Part shown: piece by piece, positions 1 through 11,919 of the stretch
How the letters are laid out: each line of letters begins with the position of its first letter
Numbering within the stretch: the stretch's first letter is position 1
Assembly: GCA_963556145.1 (NCBI GenBank)
Contig: OY744465.1
Span: 2,170,001 to 2,234,000, forward strand
Direction: 5' to 3'
DNA: 64,000 nt
From: Hygrocybe punicea
Lineage: Eukaryota > Basidiomycota > Agaricomycetes > Agaricales > Hygrophoraceae
Program-made: the position numbers and the translations under genes
Notes under the pieces: generated by a model
Told to the model about the DNA's origin: nothing
What the model saw: only the letters and a program-made list of their open reading frames with translations
The model's database searches: none

Positions 1-415
1 ACATGTTAAGTTGACTTCACTGGAGACAGTAGGACCCTAGAAATAATAAGATAAGTATTAAGAGGTGGGCAAAACATGAAGTGAACAAAGGAGACCACTT
101 ACATTGAGCCGATCTTTCAATTTCATATGATGTTCTTTAAACATGCACTTGATTTCCATGCACATTGTCTTCCAACCAGGAAGCTTCACACCATTTGTTG
201 CATGGGAAGCAAGATAGCATTCAAAATTCTACCAAGTCCATATTTTTGTAATTGATTGAAAAAAAGCTGAGTTAGTGCAAACAATCACAAAAACGGCTGT
301 AAAGCATCCACAGTCAAATCGAAAGAAACTCGAATCAGCATCGCGCCGTAATACTCTTCATAAGTAAAGATTGAATTGTTCAGCAGTCGGGGAAAATTGT
401 TCCAATATCAATTGA
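1..415. other. no gene seen
   Basis: AT-rich stretch downstream of the minus-strand F-box gene. No open frame, repeat or RNA gene is evident. It probably holds the 3' untranslated region and terminator of that gene. Confidence 0.5.
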
Positions 416-1804
416 CTATGTCAAAGTGCTGATCCAATCCGACCACGCTGGCCACGGAGCGGGTGAATCAACGGGCTCAATCGCCACGAGCGTCGGCAGT
501 CGTTCCAGTCTGCTGCTGCGCAAGGAGCACCTATCAATGCGCAGTTTCGAAATCGGCCGCTCTGCGGCAATTCGAGTAGACAACATATCGCAAAGCTGCG
601 CCTCGTCAGAATTTGGTCCAGGAATGATAAAATCTAGCCAGGGTATCGCTAGCGTGACTGTGCGGAGATCTGGCCATGGGAGTGTCACGCTGCTCTGGGA
701 CAACAGCTCCCAAATTTCCAGAGTTCGCTGTTGTAGGAGGGTGAAGTGAGAAATTGTTGGGAGTTTTTCAAACATTTTGTCATACGTGTCCTGTGAAAAT
801 TGTGCATTTTGGACCACCAAAGAGCGTAATTTCGGGAATACGAGTGGGCAAGAGGGTGTTTGGGCAATTTCCAGGAACGGTCGGATATCTGAATTAGTAG
901 GATCGACGAGCCAGAGAGTCTCCAGCAGAGGCGCGGAAATGGCGGGCAAAAAATTCACAAAACTTCCGCCATCTACGCTGGGAGCTGTGTAACGGAAACG
1001 AAGCGACCTGAGAGATGGAAGTGAGATAGGTGAGGTATGGATGGGTTCCGTGATCGTTCCGTGCACCGATAGCCTCACCAACTGAGGGGGTGCCATGAGA
1101 AACTGGCGCAACCGAAGGAATCCGAAATGAAATCCGTGGTATTGGAGAGTGGTTAACCCAGCAACTGGTAACGAGAAGTTCCGAAAAGAAATTTTTTGCA
1201 GATGCGCCGAAGACAAGACTGGGGCACCACCTGCAAAGATCCGCATTTCCGAAAAGTAACTACAAGCACCCACGATGACGAATTCTTCGAGCAAGGGCAC
1301 GGCACAGTGCTCCAGTCGATCAAAGAGAGAGCGAACGACCGTATCACGATTTCGATTGTGGCAAATATGGCTGAGGTCAACCACTAAACGACGCCAACGG
1401 GTTATGTGGGAGAATACCAACTCGCGCGCCGAATCGAAATCATGCGCATCATCATCAGAGCCGGGGAGTGTGAAGTGGACATCGAGCGGGAGTGTCTTGG
1501 ATCTCACCAAGAAGGTTTCGAGAGCAGCCAGCGATTGGGTTGGAGAGATAGTGATTTTGACCCAAAGCGGCGAGAGGTTAAGGGCAACATCTCGCCAATG
1601 TCTCGATACGTGTGAGATCGCAAGGGACGATGCGCCGCAATCGTGAGCGACCTCAAAAATCACCGCCAGGATTTCGTTAGGCAGTGAGGAGACTGCCGTA
1701 GCCTCGGCACGTTTTACGGACGCGACAATGAACAGCTGGCCAACTTCCTCCAAGTAATATGGGTTACTTGACTCCCTCTCCGTCGGGGAGACTCTCGTGG
1801 TCAT
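416..1804 (-). CDS. F-box protein with LRR-like C-terminus
   Basis: Single-exon gene for 462 residues. Residues about 40-85 form an F-box: a SLPNEILAVIF core, then SRHWRDVALNLSPLW. This is the usual agaricomycete version, in which it recruits Skp1 of an SCF ubiquitin ligase. The rest consists of leucine-rich segments of about 25-30 residues (for example SLPSLRSLRF and FPKLRSLVV), consistent with a degenerate LRR substrate-binding face. No signal peptide or membrane segment is present. The ATG at 1804 is the first Met in the frame and precedes the F-box by a normal distance. These proteins are hugely expanded in mushrooms, so the substrate cannot be guessed. The gene looks intact. Confidence 0.85.
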   Translation of the reverse strand: MTTRVSPTERESSNPYYLEEVGQLFIVASVKRAEATAVSSLPNEILAVIFEVAHDCGASSLAISHVSRHWRDVALNLSPLWVKITISPTQSLAALETFLVRSKTLPLDVHFTLPGSDDDAHDFDSARELVFSHITRWRRLVVDLSHICHNRNRDTVVRSLFDRLEHCAVPLLEEFVIVGACSYFSEMRIFAGGAPVLSSAHLQKISFRNFSLPVAGLTTLQYHGFHFGFLRLRQFLMAPPQLVRLSVHGTITEPIHTSPISLPSLRSLRFRYTAPSVDGGSFVNFLPAISAPLLETLWLVDPTNSDIRPFLEIAQTPSCPLVFPKLRSLVVQNAQFSQDTYDKMFEKLPTISHFTLLQQRTLEIWELLSQSSVTLPWPDLRTVTLAIPWLDFIIPGPNSDEAQLCDMLSTRIAAERPISKLRIDRCSLRSSRLERLPTLVAIEPVDSPAPWPAWSDWISTLT

Positions 1805-2198
1805 GGGTCTAGGAACAGGAACTTGAAATTATGTAAATGCATTCTTAATCCTGGGGTCACTCACTGACACAACACCGAATAGAACAAAGGCCTTGGTGCA
1901 AATTACTTGTAATTCGGCCACCTGTGGGTTCTTGCTCGACAAGACGTTCAATCCAAGGGGAATGATCAGTAATGGAGGACTGTGACCCCAACACAGGAAT
2001 GGGCGCCAAAAACCATTCACGGGCCGTTATCCAGGCGACTATCAACACCTACCAGTAAGTTTGCAACTGATAGTCCATCGTCCATATGTAATTTTTCCAG
2101 GCGCAGCAGATCATGGGACAGGAATCTTCAAGTTCCTTCACCGACTCGGAATACCTTGAGCTCTAGCGATTGACGACACTGGCAGTTCATCAAGTTCA
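1805..2198. other. intergenic; promoter side of the F-box gene
   Basis: Upstream region of the minus-strand F-box gene. Short open frames here show no recognisable motif. Nothing else was seen. Confidence 0.4.
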
Positions 2199-3700
2199 TT
2201 GGGCTCTGATCTCACGTCTCATCAGGCTGATACAGTGTTCCTCGAGGACGATGATGAATTGTCTCATTGGTTCAATCTCGCGAACTGGAATTTACAGGAA
2301 GCAAGGGGGAAGCTTTCACTTTCGGACCTGCGATTGATCTTTGTCGCGCGGCTCTTTAGTGGCCTTCCTTCAATCGATGAATATGGCGGCGGCGCTGGTT
2401 ACGAGATTCAGCCGCACCAATGCAATTGAAGACCTCCAACGGGCTGGCTTAGTGAATTATGAACTGGCCATCGCAGTAAGTCAGACGTTGAGGGGCGGAG
2501 GGACAATTCGAGCTTGATGTGCGTGCGAGACCTCCTCATTCACAATTCGGATTGACCATCTCCTATGATAGCGTGACAATGATATCCAATGCAACATCGC
2601 TTACGCTGATCAAAATCGCCGACGTCATTCTTATGAATGTTAATCACTCGGTCCAGTTTATACTGCGGTCATACTCCACCGAGAGGTGCTCTGTCTTCGT
2701 ACCATTTCAGCGATAAATCGGATTGACGCCTTGCAGAGTCTGCGTGAGTCCCTTCATATTCGGTTCCTTCGCACAGATAACATCCCAGATCTAGACGAAG
2801 CTATATCATTAAGTCGCGAGGTTCTGAATCGGGAATGCCCCGTTCGGACTTACCGGAATTTACTTGTGGCCGTACCTGGGGAAACGAACACCCTTGGCAC
2901 CACTTCACGAATAAATCGTGACTTGTATGAAGAACGTGAAGCTTCTCAGTTACTGAATTCTACCAACGAGCTTTACCAGCAATCGAGATTTCACCCCCCT
3001 GGAAAGGGCAACTTCATTATTCCGCCAAGCCTTATCACCATCGCATGACTACAATCGGGCGCTCGCGCTCAACAACTTCGGGTGTGCCCTCATGTTACGA
3101 ACGGGGCACATAAATCAGTACGACGACCTGGACGAGGCGATTTCTCACGAGTGGGCTTGATTCGACAGCACCGGACAACGCTCGACCTGTTCCCTGTTTC
3201 ACATCCTAATCATTCAGCCTGCATTACCAATCTTGCAGATGTCCTTGATACACGGTGGCGGATCTTTAGTTCAGTCCGAATACCTGGACGAGATCTGTTG
3301 GCACCGAGAAGCCCTCAGACTGCGATCTGTTCCTCACCCTCACCCTGATCGACCACAATTCATAATTGCCGTCACATTAAGGATGCGGTTTGGACAGTTG
3401 GGTCAGCGCGACCTGGACGAAGCGATTGATCTGTATCGGGAAGCACTCCAGTTGCAATCTAATACAGATCCTCATCGATCACATTGCCTTAGTAACCTTA
3501 CCGTCGCGCTTACTATACGATTCCAGCAATCCGGCGACTAAGGGGACCTGGATGAAGCGGTTTCCCTTCACAGGGAGGCGCTCAGCTTGCGACCTTGTGA
3601 GACGGCGGAGGGGAAGACACTATCCCCACGATGAGGCAATTCATTTGGGTCCGGCTGTCGTGGTGTTGTGGCAACTATGTGGTGCGTGCGGTGACTGATT
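2199..3700 (+). pseudogene. decayed TPR-repeat gene
   Basis: Short plus-strand frames, shifting repeatedly, carry consecutive TPR units of the agaricomycete type. They show the signature D-L-D-E-A-I-x-L-x-R-E-A-L at about 2790-2830 (DLDEAISLSREVL), 3411-3450 (DLDEAIDLYREAL) and 3547-3590 (DLDEAVSLHREAL after a stop). Intact family members have dozens of such units, often followed by a CHAT protease domain, which is not seen here. Stops and frameshifts separate the units and no single splice model restores them, so this is read as a relic. The Asp/Glu-rich frame at 2199-2429 may be part of the same relic. Confidence 0.7.
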
Positions 3701-4170
3701 TGGATTCAGAAACTTTGTGCCCATTCGCGTTGTTCTTCAGGTTCATACATGACATTGATGGTACCGAGGTTGCAGATGTCTTTTATGAAGACCTTTTTTA
3801 GAGAAGATAATTCTTGCAGAAGCAATTCTTCTCGGCCAACTATATCCCGTGCAGCACGAGCACTCCATCTAGCTGCTGTCAGACTACGTTCTACACATGT
3901 CTCTTTTGTACGCTGGGTTCCCTTGATTCATTTTGGCGTAGTTTCTTGTAGGTTTTGGAGGTTGTCATTACATGCATCTCCGGAATACTTTTTGTGGCCT
4001 TTCATTCTCAAAGTCTATACCATCACTGCCTGATATTATTTTTGTAAAATATAAACTCTCTTGGCTCTGGAAAAATATCTGTTGTGGGTTGGCCACACCA
4101 GGCGTTTCCAAATTTGAATCAGCCTCCAGTAATATCAGAAGGAATGGTTTACAAGATGCCGTATGACAAG
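3701..4170. other. intergenic, no convincing gene
   Basis: Lies between the TPR relic and the 3' end of the thioredoxin reductase gene. A frame at 3749-4033 on the plus strand has no recognisable domain and is probably chance. Confidence 0.4.
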
Positions 4171-5603
<1,433 letters not shown>

Positions 5604-6037
5604 GGTTGATTTTGACCTTGTCCCGGTGGAGAGCAGGGCGGACGTCGAGGCCAATACAGAGAATGATCTGAGGGAATAACGAAAAGAGGAGAATCCAGGA
5701 GACAGCGTTGGAAAAGTGCGGGTTTTTATAAACTCTCGAAGCTGAGTAGGTTGATTATACTATAAGTGCACGTGATCTCTTGATGACCGACTGTCACGTT
5801 TTTTATCCTACCACACACATCAGCAAAACAGCCATCTTGCTGTAGAATGTGTAGATAAATGGCAGGTGAACATAGAGGCTATAGACACTCATAGACACTT
5901 GGCTTAGATTGTCAAGAGCTACATAGAGCTGTACAGCTCTGGATAGTATAAGAGAGTAGTCTATGGATCTATTGGCTCTATGGATGTCTGCACAGCATGT
6001 GGCAGAGCTGTATCCCTCATATTTGATCCCGTTGTTG
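5604..6037. promoter_or_regulatory. thioredoxin reductase upstream region
   Basis: About 430 nt between the thioredoxin reductase start and the carbonic anhydrase stop, both on the minus strand. It contains a palindromic CACGTG E-box at 5769-5774, a candidate bHLH factor site. A T/A-rich part with repeated ATAGACACT-like words follows. No gene is seen. Confidence 0.35.
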
Positions 6038-6856
6038 TCAGAACCGCGTCACGCACAGATCCCTCAACCTCCCGTTCTCTAACTCATACACCCAGCCATG
6101 CACCCGCACTTTGCGCCCGCTCTCCGTGCTTAAAACTTTCGCGACCTGCGCACGTACGTTCTCCTCGACGAGATGCAGGAGCGGCGGCGTGGAGGAAGGC
6201 GCGAGCGATGCCGCGAGTCGTGTTAGAGGTGCGAGCCAGCGGTTTATGGGCGCTGTTGCTGGGAAGGCATGGACGGTCGTGATTTCTGCTCCCGTCGCTA
6301 TTTCTTTCTTTACAGACTCGGATTGGGACGCCTCGTAACAAGCCGCGGCACCCCCGCACAGCGTGTGTCCTACGATGACGACTATCCGGGAATGAAATTT
6401 ATAGATGTGTCAGTTTAAACAAAAAGAGTGAACCCGTACGTACCGTGCTCGACGCCAAGCACCTCTACCGCATATGTGAGTACTGCGAGTACGTTGTTGT
6501 CGTCGAGGTGAAATTGGCTGTAGTTTTTGTAAGTGGGTCCCGGCAAAGCAAAAGTGAAAAGTGTTGGTGCTTGGGAAGCGTCCCGGAAAACGGAGATTGC
6601 TTACTTTGCGATATTGCGATGAACGAAAATGTCTCCAGGTTTGGACACGGTGACGGCTTCCGGAACCCTCGAGTCTGCGCAGCCTATCCACAAAACCTGA
6701 TCGAACACACAAGCTTGATCAAATTTGAAAGGCAAAATAACGTCTTATAGCCCGAACCTTGGGCTGTTGGCCTTCAGAGGAATTGGTAAAGAAATCAGGG
6801 CCAACATCGGCAGCCCATTGAGCATTAGCAGAGAGCAAGCGAGAGAGATCAGACAT
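6038..6856 (-). CDS. beta-class carbonic anhydrase
   Basis: Zinc enzyme interconverting CO2 and bicarbonate, cytosolic or mitochondrial. Four exons were read: 6856-6758, 6696-6605, 6517-6444 and 6381-6038. They total 609 nt (202 residues) and are in frame at each junction. The zinc and active-site motif CADSR (Cys, Asp-Arg dyad) sits at about residues 38-42 in [11 protein letters not shown]. The second zinc set is H and C in VGHTLCGG at about residues 92-99. The [10 protein letters not shown] motif between them is also typical. The start MSDLSRLL matches fungal orthologues. The first intron begins GTTCGG, a weaker donor. No targeting peptide is obvious. Confidence 0.94.
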
Positions 6857-7224
6857 GATGGGGTTATCGGATTACAGTAACGTGATCTACGTGCCTGTCT
6901 GTACAAACACTTGTTCCCATAGCGTTTCTCCGCCATACAGTTCTACCCTACCCTACGCTACTTGTAATTATTTATATAACACAGTACAACGGGTCTAGAT
7001 CTAAGGTTCTTCCGACTAGCTAGACGCCAGAGTCTTTGTCTTTACAACGGTGACAGGCAGCCATCAGTGGAATTCGGGCTAGTGCCTTTACAACATGCGG
7101 AGATCGAAAGAGCGAGGCTTGTAAAGCATCCGATGGTGACGGGTTACGGGGCTAGCATTTGAAATCAGCACGATTGCTTGCACGCAAGTTTATTATTAAC
7201 ACTGACCCACAAGACGCTGTCACT
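6857..7224. other. intergenic
   Basis: Between the carbonic anhydrase start and the 3' end of the next minus-strand gene. Probably carbonic anhydrase promoter. No gene seen. Confidence 0.4.
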
Positions 7225-7701
7225 TTATCCTTTCTCGACATCGTGCGATGTGTGACGGTAGGCAGGCGGAAGGACGTACGCGGGAGGGGGAGGCTGTACC
7301 GAGGTGATTAGCATGATATCGAAGGAGGATGCATTGGTTCCCTCAACTCGGAGCTCTATTTGGTATGGCGGGAAAGGGTGCATCTCAACCAAGTCCGAGT
7401 CCTGTGAAAGGAGAGACTCGGGAACCCGACGCTCTCTCCTCCGTCTCCAGCACTCGATGGCATTCGCCAATGCGGCCACACCAAGCAGAAAGGCCACTAT
7501 GGATACCAGCAATTGAGAATCAGGTCTGGAGAGCAGAAAACAAAACCAGGCCGCACGATATAAACATATCCCAATGAAGACTACAGCCCACGGAGGGATG
7601 TGTGGGTAAGTGGGTTCGTGGTCAACTTCGTGGTGACTCATGTGCCAGTGTGAGGCTTCAGCAAAAGACTTGGTGGTTCGGGTGAAAGAGTCATACTGCA
7701 C
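7225..7701 (-). CDS. small two-span membrane protein with C-terminal PPxY motifs
   Basis: 158 residues in one open frame. Two adjacent hydrophobic stretches lie at about residues 38-58 (WAVVFIGICLYRAAWFCFLL) and 65-83 (LLVSIVAFLLGVAALANAI), followed by a basic RRRRERR stop-transfer. The tail is Pro-rich and ends in two PPxY-like motifs (PPPAY, then PPAY) about 10 residues from the end. PPxY motifs are known ligands of WW domains, including those of Rsp5/NEDD4 ubiquitin ligases, but any link here is inference. The tail resembles that of the protein at 17735-18085. An upstream exon is possible, because a CAG lies just before the first codons, so the N-terminus is uncertain. Confidence 0.6.
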   Translation of the reverse strand: MQYDSFTRTTKSFAEASHWHMSHHEVDHEPTYPHIPPWAVVFIGICLYRAAWFCFLLSRPDSQLLVSIVAFLLGVAALANAIECWRRRRERRVPESLLSQDSDLVEMHPFPPYQIELRVEGTNASSFDIMLITSVQPPPPAYVLPPAYRHTSHDVEKG

Positions 7702-8184
7702 AACAAGACTTTATCCCGTCTCAAGCGCAGCCATCGAAATACACGCGACCGACAAACTGTTTCGGTTTGATGAAAAGTGTCACAGGCGATCACGTTACCA
7801 TATCGGGGAGAGTAAAATGAACTCAAACTCAGAATCACAAGGCTGGTGACCGACCGTGGACACTGACAGTTGGACGTGGTTACTATGACCTTGTATAGTG
7901 ATCTGCGAGCTTTGGCCAATGGCTGTGATATTGAATAACATTGGAATTATGTTGAAAAAAATGCAGAGGAAGAAAAGGGACTGACAGTGCCACCTCCGGT
8001 TACGCTCCGCATTCCCGGCATCACTGGTGGCACTGCAAACATGAAATGCAATGCCAATAACACTTTTTTTGACATACCTGGCAGATAAACGTGTCGCCAT
8101 CGTCAACGCGGATTGCGGAATTATTTGTACTTGTGTAGCGCGGGCAAATCAAGAGCATTGCCCGAGTATATAGTCTCCGAGTGC
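7702..8184. other. intergenic, no convincing gene
   Basis: Overlapping minus-strand frames here show no recognised domain. A 5' exon of the 7225-7701 gene may be hidden in 7702-7919, but it could not be fixed. Confidence 0.3.
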
Positions 8185-8624
8185 AGAACATTTCTGGTGG
8201 GCTATGTGCGCAGTCGCTGGCCACACTTCTTCACTGCCTAAGGGAATAATCGGCAGTTATATCAGTACACAATTAGCAGATAAACAAAGATACGCCAAGT
8301 ACTTGTGTGATTAAATAAATAAATTTCGGATCGCGCCATCAAAGCAGATATGGTGTCCAGCATGGTCTTGACTGGTCCCAAACGAAATTTGACGAAGGAA
8401 AGTCCTGGAAGTCGGTTAGATCAATGTCAATCCTTCGATCTAAAAAATGATAACTTGCTTGCCATCACACCTTGCTTTAAATGGTTTCGCAATATTCCGG
8501 TGATTTCAGGTACGCAGGCAGGGACCTGGCATTATGTTATATCGTTCGGTCACAGCGGCTCGGTGAGAAACTACGATTATGGATCCCAAATTTTACAGAA
8601 AGATCGCAAGGACCAGCTGTCATC
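8185..8624 (-). pseudogene. 3' half of a PPxY-protein pseudogene split by the transposon
   Basis: Collinear with 17395-17914. Shared blocks include TTCTGGTGGGCTATGTG, CACACTTCTTCACTGCC, AGTACTT(A/G)TGTGATTAA and the coding tail read on the minus strand as PAYLKSPEYCE. The intact relative reads PAYLKPPEYCE. The block breaks off at 8624, where the transposon starts, and resumes at 15530. The reading frame is interrupted throughout. Confidence 0.75.
8618..8624. repeat. target-site duplication, left copy
   Basis: TGTCATC directly abuts the left terminal inverted repeat. It is repeated at 15530-15536. The unoccupied paralogous site near 17910 carries TGTCATC once. Confidence 0.85.
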
Positions 8625-8651
8625 CCCAGTGAGAATCGGACATTTTCATAT
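8625..8651 (+). repeat. left terminal inverted repeat
   Basis: Starts CCCAGTGAGAATCGGACATT and continues TTCATAT. It matches the reverse complement of 15503-15529 at 26 of 27 bases. A looser subterminal match follows: GTGCGAATTAC near 8691 against GTGCGAAATAC read inward from the right end. Confidence 0.92.
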
Positions 8652-8817
8652 GTAATTACATCGTGTGAGATATAGTAATTAGTGCGAATTACATCCCAAA
8701 CGAGAATTGACCAAGGGCACTAAGATTGTGCTTTCATATGTTTCTGGTGATAATTCCGTTGTGATTCTATCGATTGACATCGTTTGCGATGATGCTAGGT
8801 ATTGCTATACTGTCCAT

Positions 8818-8920
8818 CCTGTTCCCCCTCCCCCTCCGCCCTCTGCTCCCCTGTTCCCTCTGCTCCTGCTCCCCGCTCCATTCCCCGCTCCCCTGTTCCC
8901 GCTCCCCTGCTCCCCGCCTC
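8818..8920 (+). repeat. polypyrimidine tract inside the transposon
   Basis: About 100 nt almost purely C and T, built of loose CCCCTGCTC or CCCCGCTC-like units. It lies just beyond the stop codon of the minus-strand accessory gene, so its transcript would carry a G/A-rich 3' untranslated region. Simple-sequence origin is likely. Confidence 0.7.
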
Positions 8921-8931
8921 CGTGTTCTAGG

Positions 8932-11310
8932 TCATTTCCGTCCATTCGTCGCTGCCGACAGTGCTCTCACCTTCGCTTCCTTGAGTTCTTTCTTTGTCTT
9001 GACGCTAAGCTCCTCGTATTGCTGTAGTTACAGCGTAGTCAGTAGATTCATGAGTACTTGAACGATCTGGGAACTCACCTGCTTCGTGGCATCATCCAGA
9101 CTATTCCACAGTGCATCGAATGCAATCTTGGTAATAGAATTGTTCTTGCAATAGTCGATCGCGAAAAGATTCCTGACAGTCCCGGAGTCAGTGTACTTCT
9201 CGCGATGAATCATCGACTTACTTCGGCACCAGTGCAGTACTTGGGACCATCATCCGTTCCTTCTTCACAGCCGGCTTCCTCTTCCCTTTGGATATTGACG
9301 TTGATAGTGTGCTCGTTGGCACAGCTGAGGAGCTAGAGGGGGGCTCAGGAGTAGTGGTCGTAGCTGTGGCGCCCTCAGAGGAGGCTGTTGTATTAGCGGT
9401 GCCCATGGCTGCATTGAGACGCTTGAATGTTCTCATCCCTGCGCGGCGCTATCATCAATATGGGATATAGAATAAAAATGCGTACATACCAATTTTTGAT
9501 AGCTTGAACGGATCTGTTGCTACTTCTTCACTTGCCATCTCACTTTACCAATATGAGCACACTTATAGAAAACAACTAAGTTAATGACTTACAACGGGTT
9601 CACGATCTTGATCCCATGCGTAGACATAGATGATCCCGGCAACGGAGAATCTTGAGTGCCCTGAGGCATGACTAGCACAGTGCCGCTATCTGCCGGGGGA
9701 GTTGACGCCGATGAAAGTACTTCCGGGGCGACAATTGGAGTTGACGCTGATGAAAGTACTTCTGGGGCGACAATCGGAGTTGACGCCGATGAAAGTACTT
9801 CCGGGGAAACAATCGGAGTGATGGGTGTGGATTGTAGTGTGGTCACCGATGGGATTGGTTCCGTTACAAGGGTAGGGGAAAGAGGCACCGGTGTATGAGT
9901 AGGGAGAGATTGCAGACCAGTTTCGTGTAGTAGAGGCGAAAGCAAACCTGGTGACATTGGAGGCGAAATGGAAGGCAGTAAACCAGAAGGGAGAAGTGTT
10001 GCAGGGGAACTTAGCGTGGAAAGCGGCTCATCAAAGACTTCTTGTGGGTTCGACGGGGTCAAAATGCATGGCTGTGGAAGCGCTGGAATCTTGAATTTCT
10101 TGGGCTGGCGAGACGATAGGGTACTTGTTGGTGGTCGCTTTTCCGGAATGTGCTTCACTTCTGAGCTATCGAATGCGTCTCGGGACTCGGACACCATATT
10201 ATCTTTCTTGACCGATTTGCCGATTCCCAAAACATGCTTGCGATGCCAGCCAGAGTACGTCGCTGTTGCAATTTGATCTACTTTCCAGTGATTTTCGCAG
10301 TATCGGAGTTCGGGGATGCGCTTGTACATTTCAATTCGGTAGAAATTACGGACTGTTGCAGATCCTTGTCCCCACGTCGCGGGCGCTTGACCCTGCTTGT
10401 GTAATTCGAGCCAAATCTCTCGTGCTGCTGCTGTAATGTCGCGAACACGATGACCACTTGAAGGTACTCCCTCTTCGCTTTCAACGAACGTGAAAGACAC
10501 ATTCTCTCCAGCCGCGATCCGAGATTGGCCTCGGAGGCCAACTGTGGTATTCAAATCCGTTACCTCTTGCCCTTTCATTCCTGTCCACATCCTCTTCACC
10601 CAGAATTTGACATCCGGATAATTTGACTGCAGCAGAGGTGCCGGTAGTGCGTTTGATGACATTTGAAATAAGGTATCAGATGACGCGGATGAGTTGCGAC
10701 TTGGCCCCGATTGCATGGTATTCGCAAGTATACTGAGTGCTTCCCTTTCACATTATTAGCAAGAAGAATGTACATGTACATGTACTGAATAGATGGAAAC
10801 TTACTGAGACGACTCGAGTTTTGACTGTATAGTCAAATACTTGTGATAGAGATCTTGATAAACCTTGTTGCAGAGCAGATCGTCGTGATCTAGATATTTG
10901 ATTGAAGACGGGAGAGCGGATGGGTGTGAAGAATGCGAAGAATGCTGTACATTAGACTGATCAGAATATTTATCAGAATAAAGTGCATATATGCGTACTG
11001 TTTCTTGTGAAAAACTTGGTTTCCAATGGTCCTGTAGTTTTGTCTGGTATCTGAGAGCTCTGGGTGCGGTTCCTTGATCTTTGATCTGACTTGCATGAGA
11101 CGAGTGGTGGACATAGTGCGAAGGGTATGAATCTAGAATATTTGCTGGCAAATCGGAGTAATCAGAGAGTTCATCGACAAAAGAGCGTTCTGATGCAGAA
11201 TAAGGAGAAAATGGTGCAGAATAGGACGAAGAATTGTGCTGGGACAAGGCAGGCATCGGAGGAGGAAGAGATGTCGGACGAAGAGATGCCTGCACCGTGA
11301 CGTCACACAT
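8932..11310 (-). CDS. transposon accessory protein, 699 residues, unknown function
   Basis: Six exons were read: 11310-10805, 10732-9593, 9542-9490, 9438-9222, 9172-9079 and 9021-8932. They sum to exactly 2100 nt and each junction keeps frame, which supports one gene instead of the three that simple open frames suggest. The first 170 residues are Ser/Tyr/His-rich. The part at about residues 200-310 is more ordered, with Trp/aromatic positions (FWVKRMW and YSGWHRKH). Next comes a Pro/Ser/Thr linker with three 13-residue repeats (STPIVAPEVLSSA type), then a basic KGKRKPAVKKER patch and a short helical C-terminus. No known domain was recognised. By position it could be the counterpart of the DNA-binding TnpA of En/Spm elements, but that is inference only. 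Its start codon lies 14 nt from the divergent gene at 11325, so a downstream Met may be used. Confidence 0.72.
9698..9814 (-). repeat. tandem repeat, 39 bp x 3, coding
   Basis: Three near-identical 39-bp units beginning GGAGTTGACGC at 9698, 9737 and 9776. They encode 13-residue units in the accessory protein. The units differ at only a few bases, so expansion is recent. Confidence 0.9.
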
Positions 11311-11324
11311 TCTCTTCAGCTACT

Positions 11325-11919
11325 ATGTCCACAGTCTCTCTCCCAGCTGACCGTGTTGTGCACCTTCATGTCGACAATCTCACCAGTAACTGGAGCACTT
11401 ACACGGTTGATTTCGATGCTGCAAAACCTGGTCCAATGGTGCGTACATCCTACGTGTCTCTGCTACCTAACTGATCGTCTCAGACCCTGGTGATTACCAT
11501 GAATAAACACAAAGGAAATTCTGAACTCGGTGGAGGGAATAATGTGGGCAAAGAAAGCAGTGATTTACATGGCGCCATTCCTGTGTATGTCACACAGATT
11601 CTTAACAAGGAGGTCATTCATATTGACATCACCATTTTGTAGCATAAAAGCGGAGATCTACGAGGATGACTACATCGTTAAGCAAGACGAATTGGGGGAT
11701 ATCAATCCGAGGGAGTTGCTTGGTTCTGGTAGCAGGCAAGCGAAGGCTTTCCCTGCCCGTATCCTCAACTGCCGCTATCGCCCTGGATGCAATGTTCTCA
11801 ATCCGCCAGTTCACACCTACAGGGTCACTCGCTTGGACGACGAGGTCACTCGCTTGGATGACGAGGTGCAAATAGATGCCAAGGAGAACATTCGCCCCAG
11901 TAAACGGCATAGGTGTTAG
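11325..11919 (+). CDS. transposon-borne 163-residue protein, unknown function
   Basis: Three exons (11325-11438, 11484-11584, 11643-11919) sum to 492 nt in frame. The introns of 45 and 58 nt have GTGCGT and GTATGT donors. This is the only plus-strand gene of the element. The N-terminal 40 residues look like a beta-rich segment (RVVHLHVDNLTSNWSTYTV). The middle is acidic. A 7-residue unit VTRLDDE occurs twice in tandem near the end, and the C-terminus is basic (RPSKRHRC), which could act as a nuclear localisation signal. No known domain was recognised. It is transcribed divergently from the 699-residue gene with only 14 nt between start codons. Its location between the two minus-strand genes suggests a role in transposition or its control, which is inference. 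Confidence 0.6.

Noticed and set aside
9589..10716. A stand-alone 375-residue gene
   Set aside because: GTAAGT overlaps its stop and a 50-nt intron joins it in frame to 9542-9490. The 5' end is likewise joined by a 72-nt intron to 11310-10805. The six-exon sum is exactly divisible by three.
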